Positions 7,623 through 16,154 of a stretch of 44,550 nucleotides of DNA are shown piece by piece (position 1 is the stretch's first letter; every line of letters begins with the position of its first letter). The stretch covers positions 1 to 44,550 of the forward strand of contig CALRAD010000009.1 of the NCBI GenBank assembly GCA_943350395.1, given 5' to 3'. The DNA is from Candidatus Peribacteria bacterium. Lineage in GTDB: Bacteria; Patescibacteriota; Gracilibacteria; Peribacterales; Peribacteraceae. A program made the translations under genes and the position numbers. The notes under the pieces were generated by a model, which saw only the letters and a list, made by a program, of their open reading frames with translations, was not told the origin of the DNA and made no database searches.

Positions 7623-8849
7623 TTACTCTGCTGACTTCGCTTTCTTCTTCGGTTCTTTTTCCTCTTCATCGTCTTTCACTTCTTCTTTCTTCGCATTCTC
7701 TTTCTCTTCCTGATCTTTCTTGATGCGTGCGAGAGTAGCGGCGTCGATCGGTTTGAGAGCTTTGATCGAGAGACCAATTCTGCGCTCGTCGATATCAATG
7801 TTGATGACCTGTGCTTCGACTTTCTGGCCGATCTTGAGGACTTGTGCCGGATCCTGGATTTTCTCGTGGCTGATCTCCGTGACGTGCACGAGCCCCGTGA
7901 TGTCCTTTTCGAGATTGAGGAATGCGCCGTAATCTGCGAAACGTGCGATGGTGCCTTCCACTTTTTTGCCGACCGGATAACGCTCAGCGATTTCCTCCCA
8001 AGGATCTTTCGTAAGTTGCTTGATGGAGAGCGATAGCTTCTCGCCGTCGATGCCGATGATCTTTACTTTCACGCGGTCACCGACTTGGGCGAATTCGGAC
8101 GGGTTTTTGACGTGTCCCCATGCAATCTCGGAGATGTGCACGAGTCCTTCGAGACCGTCGAAGGCGACGAAGAGACCGAATTTCACAATGCCGCTTACGA
8201 TGCCGTCTTTGGCGCTGCCAATGGCGAGATGTTCCAGAGCCTTGGAGCGTTCCTCTGCCATCGCTTCGCGCTCGGAGACGACGATTTTTCCGGCCCCTTC
8301 ATCGAGAGTGATAATTTTCACCGTGAAGGTGTGACCGATGAACTTCGCAAGTCTGCTGATGATCTCGGATGTGTCTGCATTGTTCACGCGCGGGTAATTG
8401 CTCGGCGAAAGTTGGCTCACCGGCAGGAAGGTGCGGATGCCGTCGATGTTGGCAAGCAGTCCTCCTTTGTTCGCTTCCTGTGCCGTGAATTTCATCGTTT
8501 TGTCGTCCTCGATCATCTTGTGGAAACGATCCCATGCTTTCTGCTGACTTGCCATACGAAGACTCAGGACGATCATGCCTTCGTCGTTCTCTTCTTCGAG
8601 AACCAGTGCAGCGACGATGTCACCTTGGTTTAGTTCTCGGAACGTATTCATGCTGTCACGGAGCTCTCTGCCGGAGACGATACCTGTCGCAACGCCGTTC
8701 AGGTCGATCAGCATTTTATTTTTGCCCTTGAAGATGACTTTTCCTTCGATCAACTCTCCTGGGCGGGCACGAAGAACTTGCGGTGCATCTTTGAGAAGCT
8801 CCAACATGAGTTCGGACTGTTTCTCAACGGACTTTTTGGATTTGGTCAT
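7623..8849 (-). CDS. rpsA: Ribosomal protein S1-like, four S1 domains
   Basis: RNA-binding protein of 408 residues from the ATG at 8849 (MTKSKKSVEK). Four S1/OB-fold repeats are visible, starting near residues 22, 95, 200 and 285. The last two are the best conserved, with GIVSGIVKFGLFVAFDGLEG and GTIARFADYGAFLNL, each followed by LVHxxEI. The C-terminus is highly charged (Glu/Lys). E. coli S1 has six domains; shorter forms are usual in CPR and Gram-positive bacteria. S1 brings mRNA to the 30S subunit, which is relevant here because most genes lack Shine-Dalgarno sequences. It has its own promoter and an intrinsic terminator and so forms a single-gene unit. Confidence 0.92.
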   Translation of the reverse strand: MTKSKKSVEKQSELMLELLKDAPQVLRARPGELIEGKVIFKGKNKMLIDLNGVATGIVSGRELRDSMNTFRELNQGDIVAALVLEEENDEGMIVLSLRMASQQKAWDRFHKMIEDDKTMKFTAQEANKGGLLANIDGIRTFLPVSQLSPSNYPRVNNADTSEIISRLAKFIGHTFTVKIITLDEGAGKIVVSEREAMAEERSKALEHLAIGSAKDGIVSGIVKFGLFVAFDGLEGLVHISEIAWGHVKNPSEFAQVGDRVKVKIIGIDGEKLSLSIKQLTKDPWEEIAERYPVGKKVEGTIARFADYGAFLNLEKDITGLVHVTEISHEKIQDPAQVLKIGQKVEAQVINIDIDERRIGLSIKALKPIDAATLARIKKDQEEKENAKKEEVKDDEEEKEPKKKAKSAE

Positions 8850-8955
8850 AAAAAACTTGGGGTGCAAGGGGAGGAATAAGAACTTCTTCGGGCTCTTGCA
8901 CGAGCAGCACGAAGAAAGTATGTCTACTGTACGTTGTTTGCGTCGTTGCTGTCAA
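8850..8955 (-). promoter_or_regulatory. rpsA promoter and structured leader
   Basis: Minus strand: TTGACA (8950-8955), an 18-base spacer and TACAGT (8926-8931) give a strong promoter directly downstream of the VirB4-N gene. The leader of about 70 bases holds a seven-base-pair stem (TTCTTCG/CGAAGAA, 8884-8890 with 8910-8916) enclosing a smaller GCTC/GAGC hairpin. E. coli S1 represses its own translation through leader structure; a similar role here is inference. Confidence 0.5.
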
Positions 8956-8960
8956 TCAGC

Positions 8961-9719
8961 TTAAAACAGTGCTGACTTGCCTACATTCAAATCCTCATTC
9001 GAGTTGAATTTCTGCTTCTGCGAACTGATCGGGTTGTAGATCGTGTAGTACAGCTGCACGAGTTCGTCGGTTCGGAGTCTTCGCATCGTGATGCCGACGT
9101 TTTCGAGTCCGGACTGGATGAGCGTGATGCGGTCGCGGAGGATTTTACTGTAGGAATGGAATTCATGGCTTCGAACCAATGCCTTGCTTCGGGAATCGTC
9201 GACATTCATCCAGTCGAAGAACCTCGAAAACACACCCCGCTTCATCTTGGTCGGTGAATCTACCGGAACGATGATGTAGAAATTTTTCTGCATGATGTCG
9301 GCAATGTCCACGAGTTTTTCCATGAAGCCGATGTAGTCGATCGTCTGCTCTTTGACGAGGGGATTCGTCTGTCCATCGATTTTGTCGCGGAGGCTCTTGA
9401 GGTACGGGTCGATATTGAGGCGCGTCGAGCGGATAAGAATCTGGATCGGGAAGATCAATGTATTGATGAACCCTTGGTAGCCCGCGATGATTCCTTGCTG
9501 TTCGATCTCGCTCTTGAGGTTGAAGTTCAGCGAATTCACCTTAAGGATGGCTCTGAGGCCTCCATTTTTCAGGATGACAGTATCTTCTTTGATCTCGGCG
9601 ATCGGCAGGTACCGTTGTGTGGAGACGATGTGCGATTTTTTCTTGCCGCGCACGCTGTCTTTCATGGCACTGCCTTGCTGAGTGACTTTCGAGCCTTTGG
9701 GTGTGAGAGTTGGATCCAT
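8961..9719 (-). CDS. VirB4/TraC N-terminal domain protein (no ATPase domain)
   Basis: A 252-residue protein corresponding to the N-terminal, non-ATPase part of VirB4/TraC type IV secretion proteins. It has STQRYLPIAEIKEDTVILKNGGLRAILKVNSLNF at the start and an IDYIGFMEKLV / KNFYIIVPVDSP core. There is no Walker A or B motif, and the frame ends where the ATPase would begin. In CPR genomes the two halves are often separate genes, but here the next gene is rpsA, so the ATPase partner must lie elsewhere. It starts five bases after the PrgI gene and is surely cotranscribed with it. Likely part of an envelope pilus or DNA-uptake/secretion machine. Confidence 0.8.
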   Translation of the reverse strand: MDPTLTPKGSKVTQQGSAMKDSVRGKKKSHIVSTQRYLPIAEIKEDTVILKNGGLRAILKVNSLNFNLKSEIEQQGIIAGYQGFINTLIFPIQILIRSTRLNIDPYLKSLRDKIDGQTNPLVKEQTIDYIGFMEKLVDIADIMQKNFYIIVPVDSPTKMKRGVFSRFFDWMNVDDSRSKALVRSHEFHSYSKILRDRITLIQSGLENVGITMRRLRTDELVQLYYTIYNPISSQKQKFNSNEDLNVGKSALF

Positions 9720-9724
9720 AGAAA

Positions 9725-10411
9725 TTATGCTTGTTTGGCGATGAGTCGTTCATAGACTGAATTTTCGTGCGCGATGCCGTCGATCGATCGTTCCGGGTCC
9801 AATCCGTCCGCTCGTATTTTTCTCGGATTTACCGGCAGTGCGGATATCTGAGAACGATCTGCCTGTGCAGCTTCGCCGGTGTCCACACGCGTTTGCATTT
9901 TTCTGTCGACTTCTTCAATTTGCGTCTTCACCGGTTCGAGAGCGTCGGGATTTGGGTTGTCGTGTGCGGAGAGGTGGTTCATTTCTTCCTGTCTTTTCTC
10001 CATCTGACGCGTGATCTCGGCGAGACGACTGGCATTCTTCGTGATCTTATTGTTGGTATTCGCAATTTCTTTCGTTGCCTGATTGGTGATCAAGTTGATC
10101 GAGATCCCCGTATGAGGACTCCAATATCGTATTGTCGGTTTATTGAGACTTTCGATGAACAGAAGAATAAGACGGAGGAGTGAGAGATCATTGATCTTGA
10201 GGAATGCGAAGGCTACTGCGATCACGGTCGGTATCCAGCATGCGGCGAGGCCGACGACGTTCCGGACCCCGTTTTTGACCGCGATGCCGTAGAACATGTA
10301 TCCGATGCCGGCTCCGATGCCGCTGATTGCGAGTTGCCGGAGTGAGATCGGGCCGATGATCTTGTCCTCCACGTAGACGTTCTGCGGGATTTTGACGGCT
10401 TCGATAGGCAT
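9725..10411 (-). CDS. PrgI family membrane protein
   Basis: A 228-residue protein whose first 110 residues match the PrgI family, which is found beside VirB4 in Gram-positive and CPR type IV secretion loci. The match includes VKIPQNVYVEDKIIGPISLRQL, then two membrane segments (about 32-48 and 55-75), and RYWSPHTG near the end of the domain. The rest is hydrophilic with a coiled-coil-like stretch (NTNNKITKNASRLAEITRQM). It probably forms part of the inner-membrane base around VirB4. A -10 of extended type (TGC TATACT, 10438-10446) lies 26 bases before the start. It is followed after five bases by VirB4-N. Confidence 0.83.
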   Translation of the reverse strand: MPIEAVKIPQNVYVEDKIIGPISLRQLAISGIGAGIGYMFYGIAVKNGVRNVVGLAACWIPTVIAVAFAFLKINDLSLLRLILLFIESLNKPTIRYWSPHTGISINLITNQATKEIANTNNKITKNASRLAEITRQMEKRQEEMNHLSAHDNPNPDALEPVKTQIEEVDRKMQTRVDTGEAAQADRSQISALPVNPRKIRADGLDPERSIDGIAHENSVYERLIAKQA

Positions 10412-10470
10412 AGGGAGAGAGTTCAGGAAATCTCATTAGTATAGCAGAAACACGGCAAAAACGCCAGAGC

Positions 10471-10571
10471 TCCCCCATCCTCAGTCCTTCCCCCAAGGGG
10501 GAAGGAAGCACTGTTTCAATAAAAATGAAGATTCCCCTCCCCCCTCGGGGGAGGGGTTAGGGGTGGGGGAA
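10471..10571. repeat. Pair of GC-rich palindromes (REP-like)
   Basis: Between the clpC stop and the PrgI promoter sit two hairpins of different sequence: CCTTCCCCCAAGGGGGAAGG and CCCCTCCCCCCTCGGGGGAGGGG, the second followed by TTAGGGGTGGGGG. The second is nearly identical to the copy inside the glycosyltransferase gene at 23119-23163. No gene is present. The hairpins could stop or protect transcripts from clpC; this is inference. Confidence 0.8.
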
Positions 10572-10606
10572 AGACTCTGGAAAAGGATCGAGGGATGAGG
10601 GCTTTC

Positions 10607-13213
10607 TTACGCAGTCACCTCTTTTTTCTCTTTGTGCTGCGGTTTTACAGCAGCTTCGGTTCCGTGCATCAGCATGAGCTTATCGTCGGTTTTGCCAACG
10701 ACGCGGATGATATCGCCTTTCTTGAACATCCCTTTCAAGATGCTCTCGGCGATCTCGTCTTCCAGATGTTCCTGGATCGTGCGGCGAACCGGACGTGCGC
10801 CGTACTCGGGGTCGAAACCGAGCTTGGCAAGAATGGAAACGGCTTTGGTATCAGGCTCCAGTCCGTAGCCTTGTTCTTTCAGGCGCTCACCGAGCTGATC
10901 GAGATGGATGTGTACGATTTTGCGGATCGACTCCTGTGAAAGGGCATTGAAGATGATGATTTGGTCGATGCGGTTTAAGAACTCCGGCTTGAAATTTTCC
11001 TTGAGTTCGCTCATCACTTCTTGCTTTTTCTCTTCGTAGATTTGCTCTTCTCGCTTGGCCTCTTCCCCAAGCTTAAAACCGATTTTTCCGGCTTCTTTCG
11101 TGAGCTTGTCGGCTCCGATGTTGCTGGTCATCACGATGATCGTGTTCCGGAAGTCCACGGTTTTCCCCTGTCCGTCGGTGAGCTGTCCGTCTTCCATGAT
11201 CTGCAGCAAGATGTTGAAGAATTCGGGGTGCGCTTTCTCGATTTCGTCGAACAGGACTACCGAGTACGGCTTCCTGCGAACGGCTTCGGTGAGCTGTCCT
11301 CCTTCTTCATAGCCGACATAGCCGGCCGTTGTTCCGGTGAGGCGTGAGACATTGTGACGTTCCATGAACTCGGACATGTCGATCTTGATGAGTGCATCGT
11401 CGCGTTGGAAAATTTCCGTCGCGAGAGCCTTCACAAGTTCGGTCTTTCCGACACCCGTGGGACCCATGAACAAGAACGAACCGATGGGACGCTTCGTATC
11501 TGCGATGCCGACACGGCTTCTCCGAATGGCGCGTGCCACTTTCACGAGAGCTTCATCCTGTCCGATGATGTGTTTCCGGAGAACGTTCTCGAGGGATGTG
11601 AGCCGTTTGCTCTCGGATTTCATCAGCCTCGACACGGGGATGCCGGTCATGCGTGCGATCACGGCGTTGATGTCGTCTTCGCCGATCTCTACCGGTGTTC
11701 TCATGTCGCCGTCGACACGGCTTAAGAGCGTTTTTTTCTCTTGTTCGAGGTCTTCCTCTTCCTTGCGAAGCTTCAGCGCGTGTTGGTACTTCTGCTCATG
11801 CACTGCAAGTTGCTTCTTGGCTTCGATATCCTTGAGTGCTTTTTCGATTTCGGTGATGCGAGGGGAGTGGTCTTCTTTGTGGAGAACGCTCTTCCCGGCA
11901 GAGGCTTCATCCAAAATGTCGATCGCTTTGTCGGGGAGAAAGCGTTCCGTGAGGTAGCGCTTGCTCAGTTTGACGGCGGCTTCGATGGCGACGTCCGTGA
12001 TATGCAGACGATGGAACGTTTCAAACGTTCCCTTGAGGCCTTTGAGAATTGCAATCGCATCTTCGATGGACGGTTCCTCAACCATAATTGATTGGAATCT
12101 GCGCTCGAGTGCGCGGTCTTTCTCGATGCTCTTGCGGTATTCATTCGTCGTCGTTGCGCCCACGACTTGCAGAGCGCTTCTACTGAGTGCCGGCTTGAGA
12201 ATGTTCGCCGCATCCAGAGAGCCTTCGGCGGATCCCGAACCTACGACCGTGTGGAGTTCATCGATGAAGAGGATGATCTCACCTTTGCTTTCAGTTGCTT
12301 CCTTGATGATGTCGTCGAACCGTTGCTCGAATTCTCCTCGGTATTTCGTTCCGGCGACGATGGATCCCATATTCAGCTGCAGGACGCGCTTTCCGCGGAG
12401 TGCGACCGGCACGGTGCCGGCAGCCAGACGCTGCGCGAGTCCTTCGACGATGGCGGTTTTCCCAACGCCGGATTCACCGATGAGGACCGGGTTATTTTTC
12501 GTCTTTCTGTTCAGAATGTGAATGAGTCGTTCGATTTCTTTGTCGCGTCCGATGATCGGATCGAGTTTCTTCTCACTCGCTTTCTTCGTCATGTCTTCGC
12601 TGAAATAATCGAGGACGGGAGTCTTGCTCTTTCCTTCCGATTTGCGACGTTTCAAGTTTTCGGGATCCTGTGTTCCCCCCGCTCCCTGCATGCCGGCAAG
12701 TGCGCCTTGAAGACCGTGGAAGAACGATTCCAAAGACGACTCGAGATTTTTGTTCTGGCTTCTGAACTGATTGATCTGGCCAAACATCTCTTCGATATGA
12801 ACCTTGAGGTCATCGGGATTGATTTGCATGCTTTCAAGCAACGCCGTTGCGGCGTTTTTGCCGCTACTTAAGAGGGCATAGAGGAGGTGCTCGGTTCCGA
12901 TATTGGCATGACGGAATTTGTGTGCGATCAGCACACTCTGTTCAATCGCCGTATTGAGCGAGAGCGAGAGGCCGTGTTTAACATTCTGACCCTCAGTGTC
13001 TTCTCCTTTGTTTGCTTTGAGAAGAATGCGAATGTTCTCGTGTGTTACGCCGGCTCCCGTTAGAATCGAGAAACCGAGAGATTTCGGAATACCGAGTAGT
13101 CCAAGGAGGAGGTGCTCCGTTCCAATGTACTGTGCTTTCATGTTTTTCGCTTCCTGCTCCGCGAGTTGCAGAGCGAGCTTCGCATTCGGGGTGAATCGGT
13201 CGAACGGGTGCAT
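10607..13213 (-). CDS. clpC: ATP-dependent Clp protease ATP-binding subunit ClpC
   Basis: Class I Hsp100 unfoldase of 868 residues. It begins with a double Clp_N repeat (FTPNAKLALQLAEQEA, TEHLLLGLL, then TEHLLYALL) and has two AAA+ modules. The first has Walker A GESGVGKT and Walker B ILFIDELH; the second has GPTGVGKT and VVLFDEIE. The middle region with the coiled-coil (LRKEEEDLEQEKKTLLSRV) is of the ClpC type. It would feed unfolded proteins to ClpP, whose gene is not in the window. A CIRCE-like inverted repeat and promoter lie directly upstream, indicating heat-shock repression by HrcA. Confidence 0.95.
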   Translation of the reverse strand: MHPFDRFTPNAKLALQLAEQEAKNMKAQYIGTEHLLLGLLGIPKSLGFSILTGAGVTHENIRILLKANKGEDTEGQNVKHGLSLSLNTAIEQSVLIAHKFRHANIGTEHLLYALLSSGKNAATALLESMQINPDDLKVHIEEMFGQINQFRSQNKNLESSLESFFHGLQGALAGMQGAGGTQDPENLKRRKSEGKSKTPVLDYFSEDMTKKASEKKLDPIIGRDKEIERLIHILNRKTKNNPVLIGESGVGKTAIVEGLAQRLAAGTVPVALRGKRVLQLNMGSIVAGTKYRGEFEQRFDDIIKEATESKGEIILFIDELHTVVGSGSAEGSLDAANILKPALSRSALQVVGATTTNEYRKSIEKDRALERRFQSIMVEEPSIEDAIAILKGLKGTFETFHRLHITDVAIEAAVKLSKRYLTERFLPDKAIDILDEASAGKSVLHKEDHSPRITEIEKALKDIEAKKQLAVHEQKYQHALKLRKEEEDLEQEKKTLLSRVDGDMRTPVEIGEDDINAVIARMTGIPVSRLMKSESKRLTSLENVLRKHIIGQDEALVKVARAIRRSRVGIADTKRPIGSFLFMGPTGVGKTELVKALATEIFQRDDALIKIDMSEFMERHNVSRLTGTTAGYVGYEEGGQLTEAVRRKPYSVVLFDEIEKAHPEFFNILLQIMEDGQLTDGQGKTVDFRNTIIVMTSNIGADKLTKEAGKIGFKLGEEAKREEQIYEEKKQEVMSELKENFKPEFLNRIDQIIIFNALSQESIRKIVHIHLDQLGERLKEQGYGLEPDTKAVSILAKLGFDPEYGARPVRRTIQEHLEDEIAESILKGMFKKGDIIRVVGKTDDKLMLMHGTEAAVKPQHKEKKEVTA

Positions 13214-13231
13214 ACGAGAGGTGGGAAGAGA

Positions 13232-13258
13232 TTATCACTCACTAGTGAAGAGTGATAA
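13232..13258 (-). promoter_or_regulatory. CIRCE-like HrcA operator of clpC
   Basis: TTATCACTC, nine bases, GAGTGATAA: a perfect 9-9-9 inverted repeat. The classical CIRCE element is TTAGCACTC-N9-GAGTGCTAA, so length, spacing and seven of nine bases per arm agree; the single change is mirrored in both arms. It lies between the clpC promoter and its start codon, where HrcA would block transcription. hrcA is not in the window. Confidence 0.8.
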
Positions 13259-13277
13259 GATCATCGACTGATCGAGA

Positions 13278-13305
13278 ATAATACCATGAGAACAGTGATT
13301 ATTAA
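13278..13305 (-). promoter_or_regulatory. clpC promoter
   Basis: Minus strand TTAATA (13300-13305), 16 bases, TATTAT (13278-13283). Transcription would begin just upstream of the CIRCE-like repeat and give a leader of about 60 bases containing the whole operator. Confidence 0.5.
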
Positions 13306-13377
13306 CAGGAGATTCCGTTGTTTTTTGCTGTGTGTGAACTTCAATAGATAAATGTCATCTTTGATTAACAACTGTCA

Positions 13378-14640
13378 TTATTTTCTTCTTCGAAGTGCGT
13401 AGTAGTCCTGCACGAAGATCGTGATGACCGCGGTTGTTGGCACGGCGAGGATGATGCCGAGAATCGGATGCACCGTGCTTGGGAAACTGATGCCGATCAT
13501 CATGCCAAAGAGGATGACGATCGGGGAGAGACCGACGGCGTGTTTCATAATCAGGGGAACAAGCAGATTGTTTTCGCAGAGCTGGATCACGTAATACACG
13601 CCCATGACGATAAGGCCCCAGACGAAGCCGGCTTGTGTGAGAGCCACGAACACTGCGGGGAGCGCTCCGAGAATCGGGCCTGCGTACGGTATGAATTCGG
13701 TGAAGGCGGCGAGGAGAGCGAGTGTTACGGCATACGGCATGCCAAGGATCTTGAGGGCGATGAAGACGAGAATGCCGATAGTGAGACAGAGCAGGAGTTG
13801 CCCCTGGAACCACTGCGAAACTTTTTGGTGAATGGCCTCCGCTTTCGTATCGTAGTAACTGCGATAATTTCTCGGCAGCAATACGCGGAGAAAATCGGCG
13901 ACTTTTTCACGTTCCATTTGCACGAAGAATGCGAGGAAGAGAATCAGGATCAGGTTCACGATAAAATTAAAGACCGATCCGGCAACTTGTACGGTGAAAC
14001 CGAGCGAACTCTGTGCGACGGCCGACAAATTCTGTCCGAACTGGAACAGTGCGGAGGCCCGATCTTTGATGCCCATGGACTGAAGCGCTTGCTGCATCAT
14101 TTCCGTGAGACGTTCGTTCATGCCGTCAGACAGGAAGGTCAATTGCACATGTGGATTTTCCAAGAACGAATCCGCACTGTGATTGATGAACCGCGCAATA
14201 TCTTGGATTTGCGTGGCGACGATTGGAATCAGAGATGCAACCAGAAAGATCGCAATCGAGAGGAATGCGAGATACAAGATCACGACGGCAATGCCTCTCG
14301 GGATGCCGTATCGTTCTAGTCTTCGTACATGAGAGTCCATCACGAGTGCCAAGAACAACGAGAGGAATAGGAGGAATATTTTGTCCCTCGTGATGTAGAG
14401 AATCGCTGCAAAGACACACACCGCGAGGATCGTCGTCGCCACTTTCGTGACGGTAGAGGCACTGACATCGACGAAGACCACCATTTTGTTTTTCTCCTCA
14501 GGAGGCAGGGTGGATTTCGAGAATGTGTTCTTCTCCTGGTTTGTTTGCATGCGGGATTTTGCTTTTGCCCAGAGCGATTGTGCTTTCGCGCTGAGGATCT
14601 GCATGGAGACGAACGGATCCGACGGAGTTTTCTTTGGCAT
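13378..14640 (-). CDS. AI-2E family transporter / PerM-like permease
   Basis: A 420-residue polytopic membrane protein of the AI-2E transporter (formerly UPF0118/DUF20) family. The start at 14640 (MPKKTPSDPF) gives a hydrophilic N-terminus of about 60 residues, then paired helices (VATTILAVCVFAAILYITRD, LLFLSLFLALVMDSHV, GIAVVILYLAFLSIAIFLVA). After a soluble loop come the family's C-terminal helices with EFIPYAGPILGALPAVFVAL and NNLLVPLIMKHAVGLSP. Members export small molecules or act as Na+/H+ antiporters; the substrate cannot be told. It begins four bases after the pilin-like gene and is probably cotranscribed with it. Confidence 0.88.
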   Translation of the reverse strand: MPKKTPSDPFVSMQILSAKAQSLWAKAKSRMQTNQEKNTFSKSTLPPEEKNKMVVFVDVSASTVTKVATTILAVCVFAAILYITRDKIFLLFLSLFLALVMDSHVRRLERYGIPRGIAVVILYLAFLSIAIFLVASLIPIVATQIQDIARFINHSADSFLENPHVQLTFLSDGMNERLTEMMQQALQSMGIKDRASALFQFGQNLSAVAQSSLGFTVQVAGSVFNFIVNLILILFLAFFVQMEREKVADFLRVLLPRNYRSYYDTKAEAIHQKVSQWFQGQLLLCLTIGILVFIALKILGMPYAVTLALLAAFTEFIPYAGPILGALPAVFVALTQAGFVWGLIVMGVYYVIQLCENNLLVPLIMKHAVGLSPIVILFGMMIGISFPSTVHPILGIILAVPTTAVITIFVQDYYALRRRK

Positions 14641-14644
14641 AGGA

Positions 14645-15007
14645 TTAGAGGGTAACGTTGCTGACGATTGTATCAAGGATGATATAGGAAAGCAGGGAGA
14701 GAACGACGCCAAGGAGCGCCGATCCGATACCTTTTTTCGCTGCGTCCGAGCTGCCGCCCGGAATTGCCGGCCCTATCATGTACCGAAAACCGTTGACGAT
14801 GAGCATGATAAGACTGAGGGTTGCTGCGAAAGCAATGATGACGAACGTGAGATTCGAAATATACTCGCTGATGCAGTTGAAGCCCGCTCCCGGATTATTG
14901 AGTCCACCATTGCCGAAAATCGAGTTGCAGGAAGGGGTTGCGGGATTTAAACTCGCGGGCTGCGCAAATGCCACAGGCATCAGAAGATCGCGAAACAGTG
15001 TAAGCAC
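14645..15007 (-). CDS. VirB2/TrbC-like pilin-type membrane protein
   Basis: A 120-residue protein starting with GTG at 15007. It has a short hydrophobic signal ending near VAFAQPA, then a small exported part with two cysteines and many Gly/Asn residues. Two membrane helices follow (about 52-72, FVIIAFAATLSLIMLIVNGFR, and 92-112, GIGSALLGVVLSLLSYIIL) separated by a basic turn. This is the layout of VirB2/TrbC pilins and of the pilin-like proteins common in CPR genomes. Location 4 kb from the PrgI/VirB4-N pair supports a type IV secretion-like role. A CATACT -10 ends seven bases before the GTG, which favours this start. Confidence 0.72.
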   Translation of the reverse strand: MLTLFRDLLMPVAFAQPASLNPATPSCNSIFGNGGLNNPGAGFNCISEYISNLTFVIIAFAATLSLIMLIVNGFRYMIGPAIPGGSSDAAKKGIGSALLGVVLSLLSYIILDTIVSNVTL

Positions 15008-15073
15008 GGTGAAGAGTATGCGCGCTTGGAAGCCTTAAAGTAAATCCTTTTTTGCGCTACAATGTCTCGCCGT

Positions 15074-16147
15074 ATGCCTTTCTCTTGGTTTACCACTGCT
15101 CGGCCCATTCTTGCACTCGCTCCCATGGCGGGAGTCACGGATGCGTCGTATCGTCAGCTCATCAAGCGTGTGGCACCGGAGACGATTGTGTACACGGAGT
15201 TTTTAAGCAGCGATGCGCTCGCGTACGGTGCCGAGAAGACGCTCAAGATGCTCGAGTTCGATCCGGCGATCGAACGTCCATTCATCGTGCAGATCTTTGG
15301 TGCAAGTCCTGCGAAGTTTCTCGAGGCGTGCAAAGTCATCGAGCAGATCGGAGCGGACGGCATCGACATTAACATGGGGTGTCCAGCTGCGAAGATTGTC
15401 TCGTCGTGTTACGGTTCGGCGCTCATCAGAAACCCGAAGCTCGCGGCCGAGCTCGTGCATGCGGCGACGAACGCCGTTAGCATTCCGGTGAGCGTGAAGA
15501 CGAGACTCGGATGGGACAAGACGGAGGAATTGATTCCTTTCTGTAAAGGATTAGTCGAGGCAGGAGCAAAAGCACTCTCGATTCACGGTCGCAGATACCA
15601 TGACAAATTTGCGGGAGCCGCGAACTGGGATCCGATCTACGCACTCAAACGTGAGGTCTCCGTTCCCGTCATCGGCAACGGCGACATCGCCTCGGTTGAT
15701 GACGCGCTCGCAAAAATCGGGAATCTGGACGGCGTGATGGTCGGTCGCGGAACGTTTGGCAATCCGTGGGTGATGCGTGAAATTAGTGAGGCATTTGGTG
15801 GGCTGAAGGAAAGGGATGAGCTCACCGGAAGATGGGTAATACAACATGCCAAAAACCCAGCCTTCGCCAAGGCTATGGCCGGCAAGCAAAAACCAAATTC
15901 CGTTCTTCAGCAAGCATCAGCATCTTCGCCCGAGGATCGCATGAGCATTTTTCGAGAACGACTTCCGTTTATTCTTGAGCACTGCGATCTTTCAGTGAAA
16001 ACAAAAGGCGAGAAGAGGGGAGTGTTAGAAATGCGAAGACACCTCAGTTCGTACATCAAAGGATTCGACGGCGCAAAAGAACTTCGAATGCGAGTTCTCA
16101 CGCTGGAGCATTTGGATGACGTGAAAACTGCGTTACAGGCTGTCTAA
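15074..16147 (+). CDS. dus: tRNA-dihydrouridine synthase
   Basis: Flavoenzyme that reduces uridine to dihydrouridine in the tRNA D-loop with NAD(P)H. TIM-barrel signatures are complete: LAPMAGVTDASYR, DINMGCPAAKIV with the catalytic Cys, KTRLGW, IHGRRYHDKF, VIGNGDI and DGVMVGRGTFGNPW, followed by the helical tRNA-binding domain (MRRHLSSYIKGF). The ATG at 15074 is preferred (357 residues) because the -10 TACAAT overlaps the upstream ATG at 15062. About 30 residues near 260-290 (KNPAFAKAMAGKQKP and beyond) are extra compared with normal Dus proteins and coincide with a palindromic DNA repeat. Confidence 0.93.
   Translation: MPFSWFTTARPILALAPMAGVTDASYRQLIKRVAPETIVYTEFLSSDALAYGAEKTLKMLEFDPAIERPFIVQIFGASPAKFLEACKVIEQIGADGIDINMGCPAAKIVSSCYGSALIRNPKLAAELVHAATNAVSIPVSVKTRLGWDKTEELIPFCKGLVEAGAKALSIHGRRYHDKFAGAANWDPIYALKREVSVPVIGNGDIASVDDALAKIGNLDGVMVGRGTFGNPWVMREISEAFGGLKERDELTGRWVIQHAKNPAFAKAMAGKQKPNSVLQQASASSPEDRMSIFRERLPFILEHCDLSVKTKGEKRGVLEMRRHLSSYIKGFDGAKELRMRVLTLEHLDDVKTALQAV
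15846..15882. repeat. Palindromic repeat inside dus
   Basis: The sequence CAGCCTTCGCCAAGGCTATG followed by GCCGGCAAG forms a short hairpin (AGCCTT/AAGGCT) and belongs to the type of short palindrome spread through this window, comparable with 40907-40979. It is translated in frame as NPAFAKAMAGK between two conserved parts of Dus. Confidence 0.5.
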
Positions 16148-16154
16148 GCAGACA

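Noticed and set aside
12092-12871. 259-codon open frame on the plus strand
   Set aside because: Antisense to clpC, whose domains are all intact on the minus strand.
13468-14319. 283-codon open frame on the plus strand
   Set aside because: Antisense to the AI-2E family permease; charged, low-complexity translation typical of a shadow frame.
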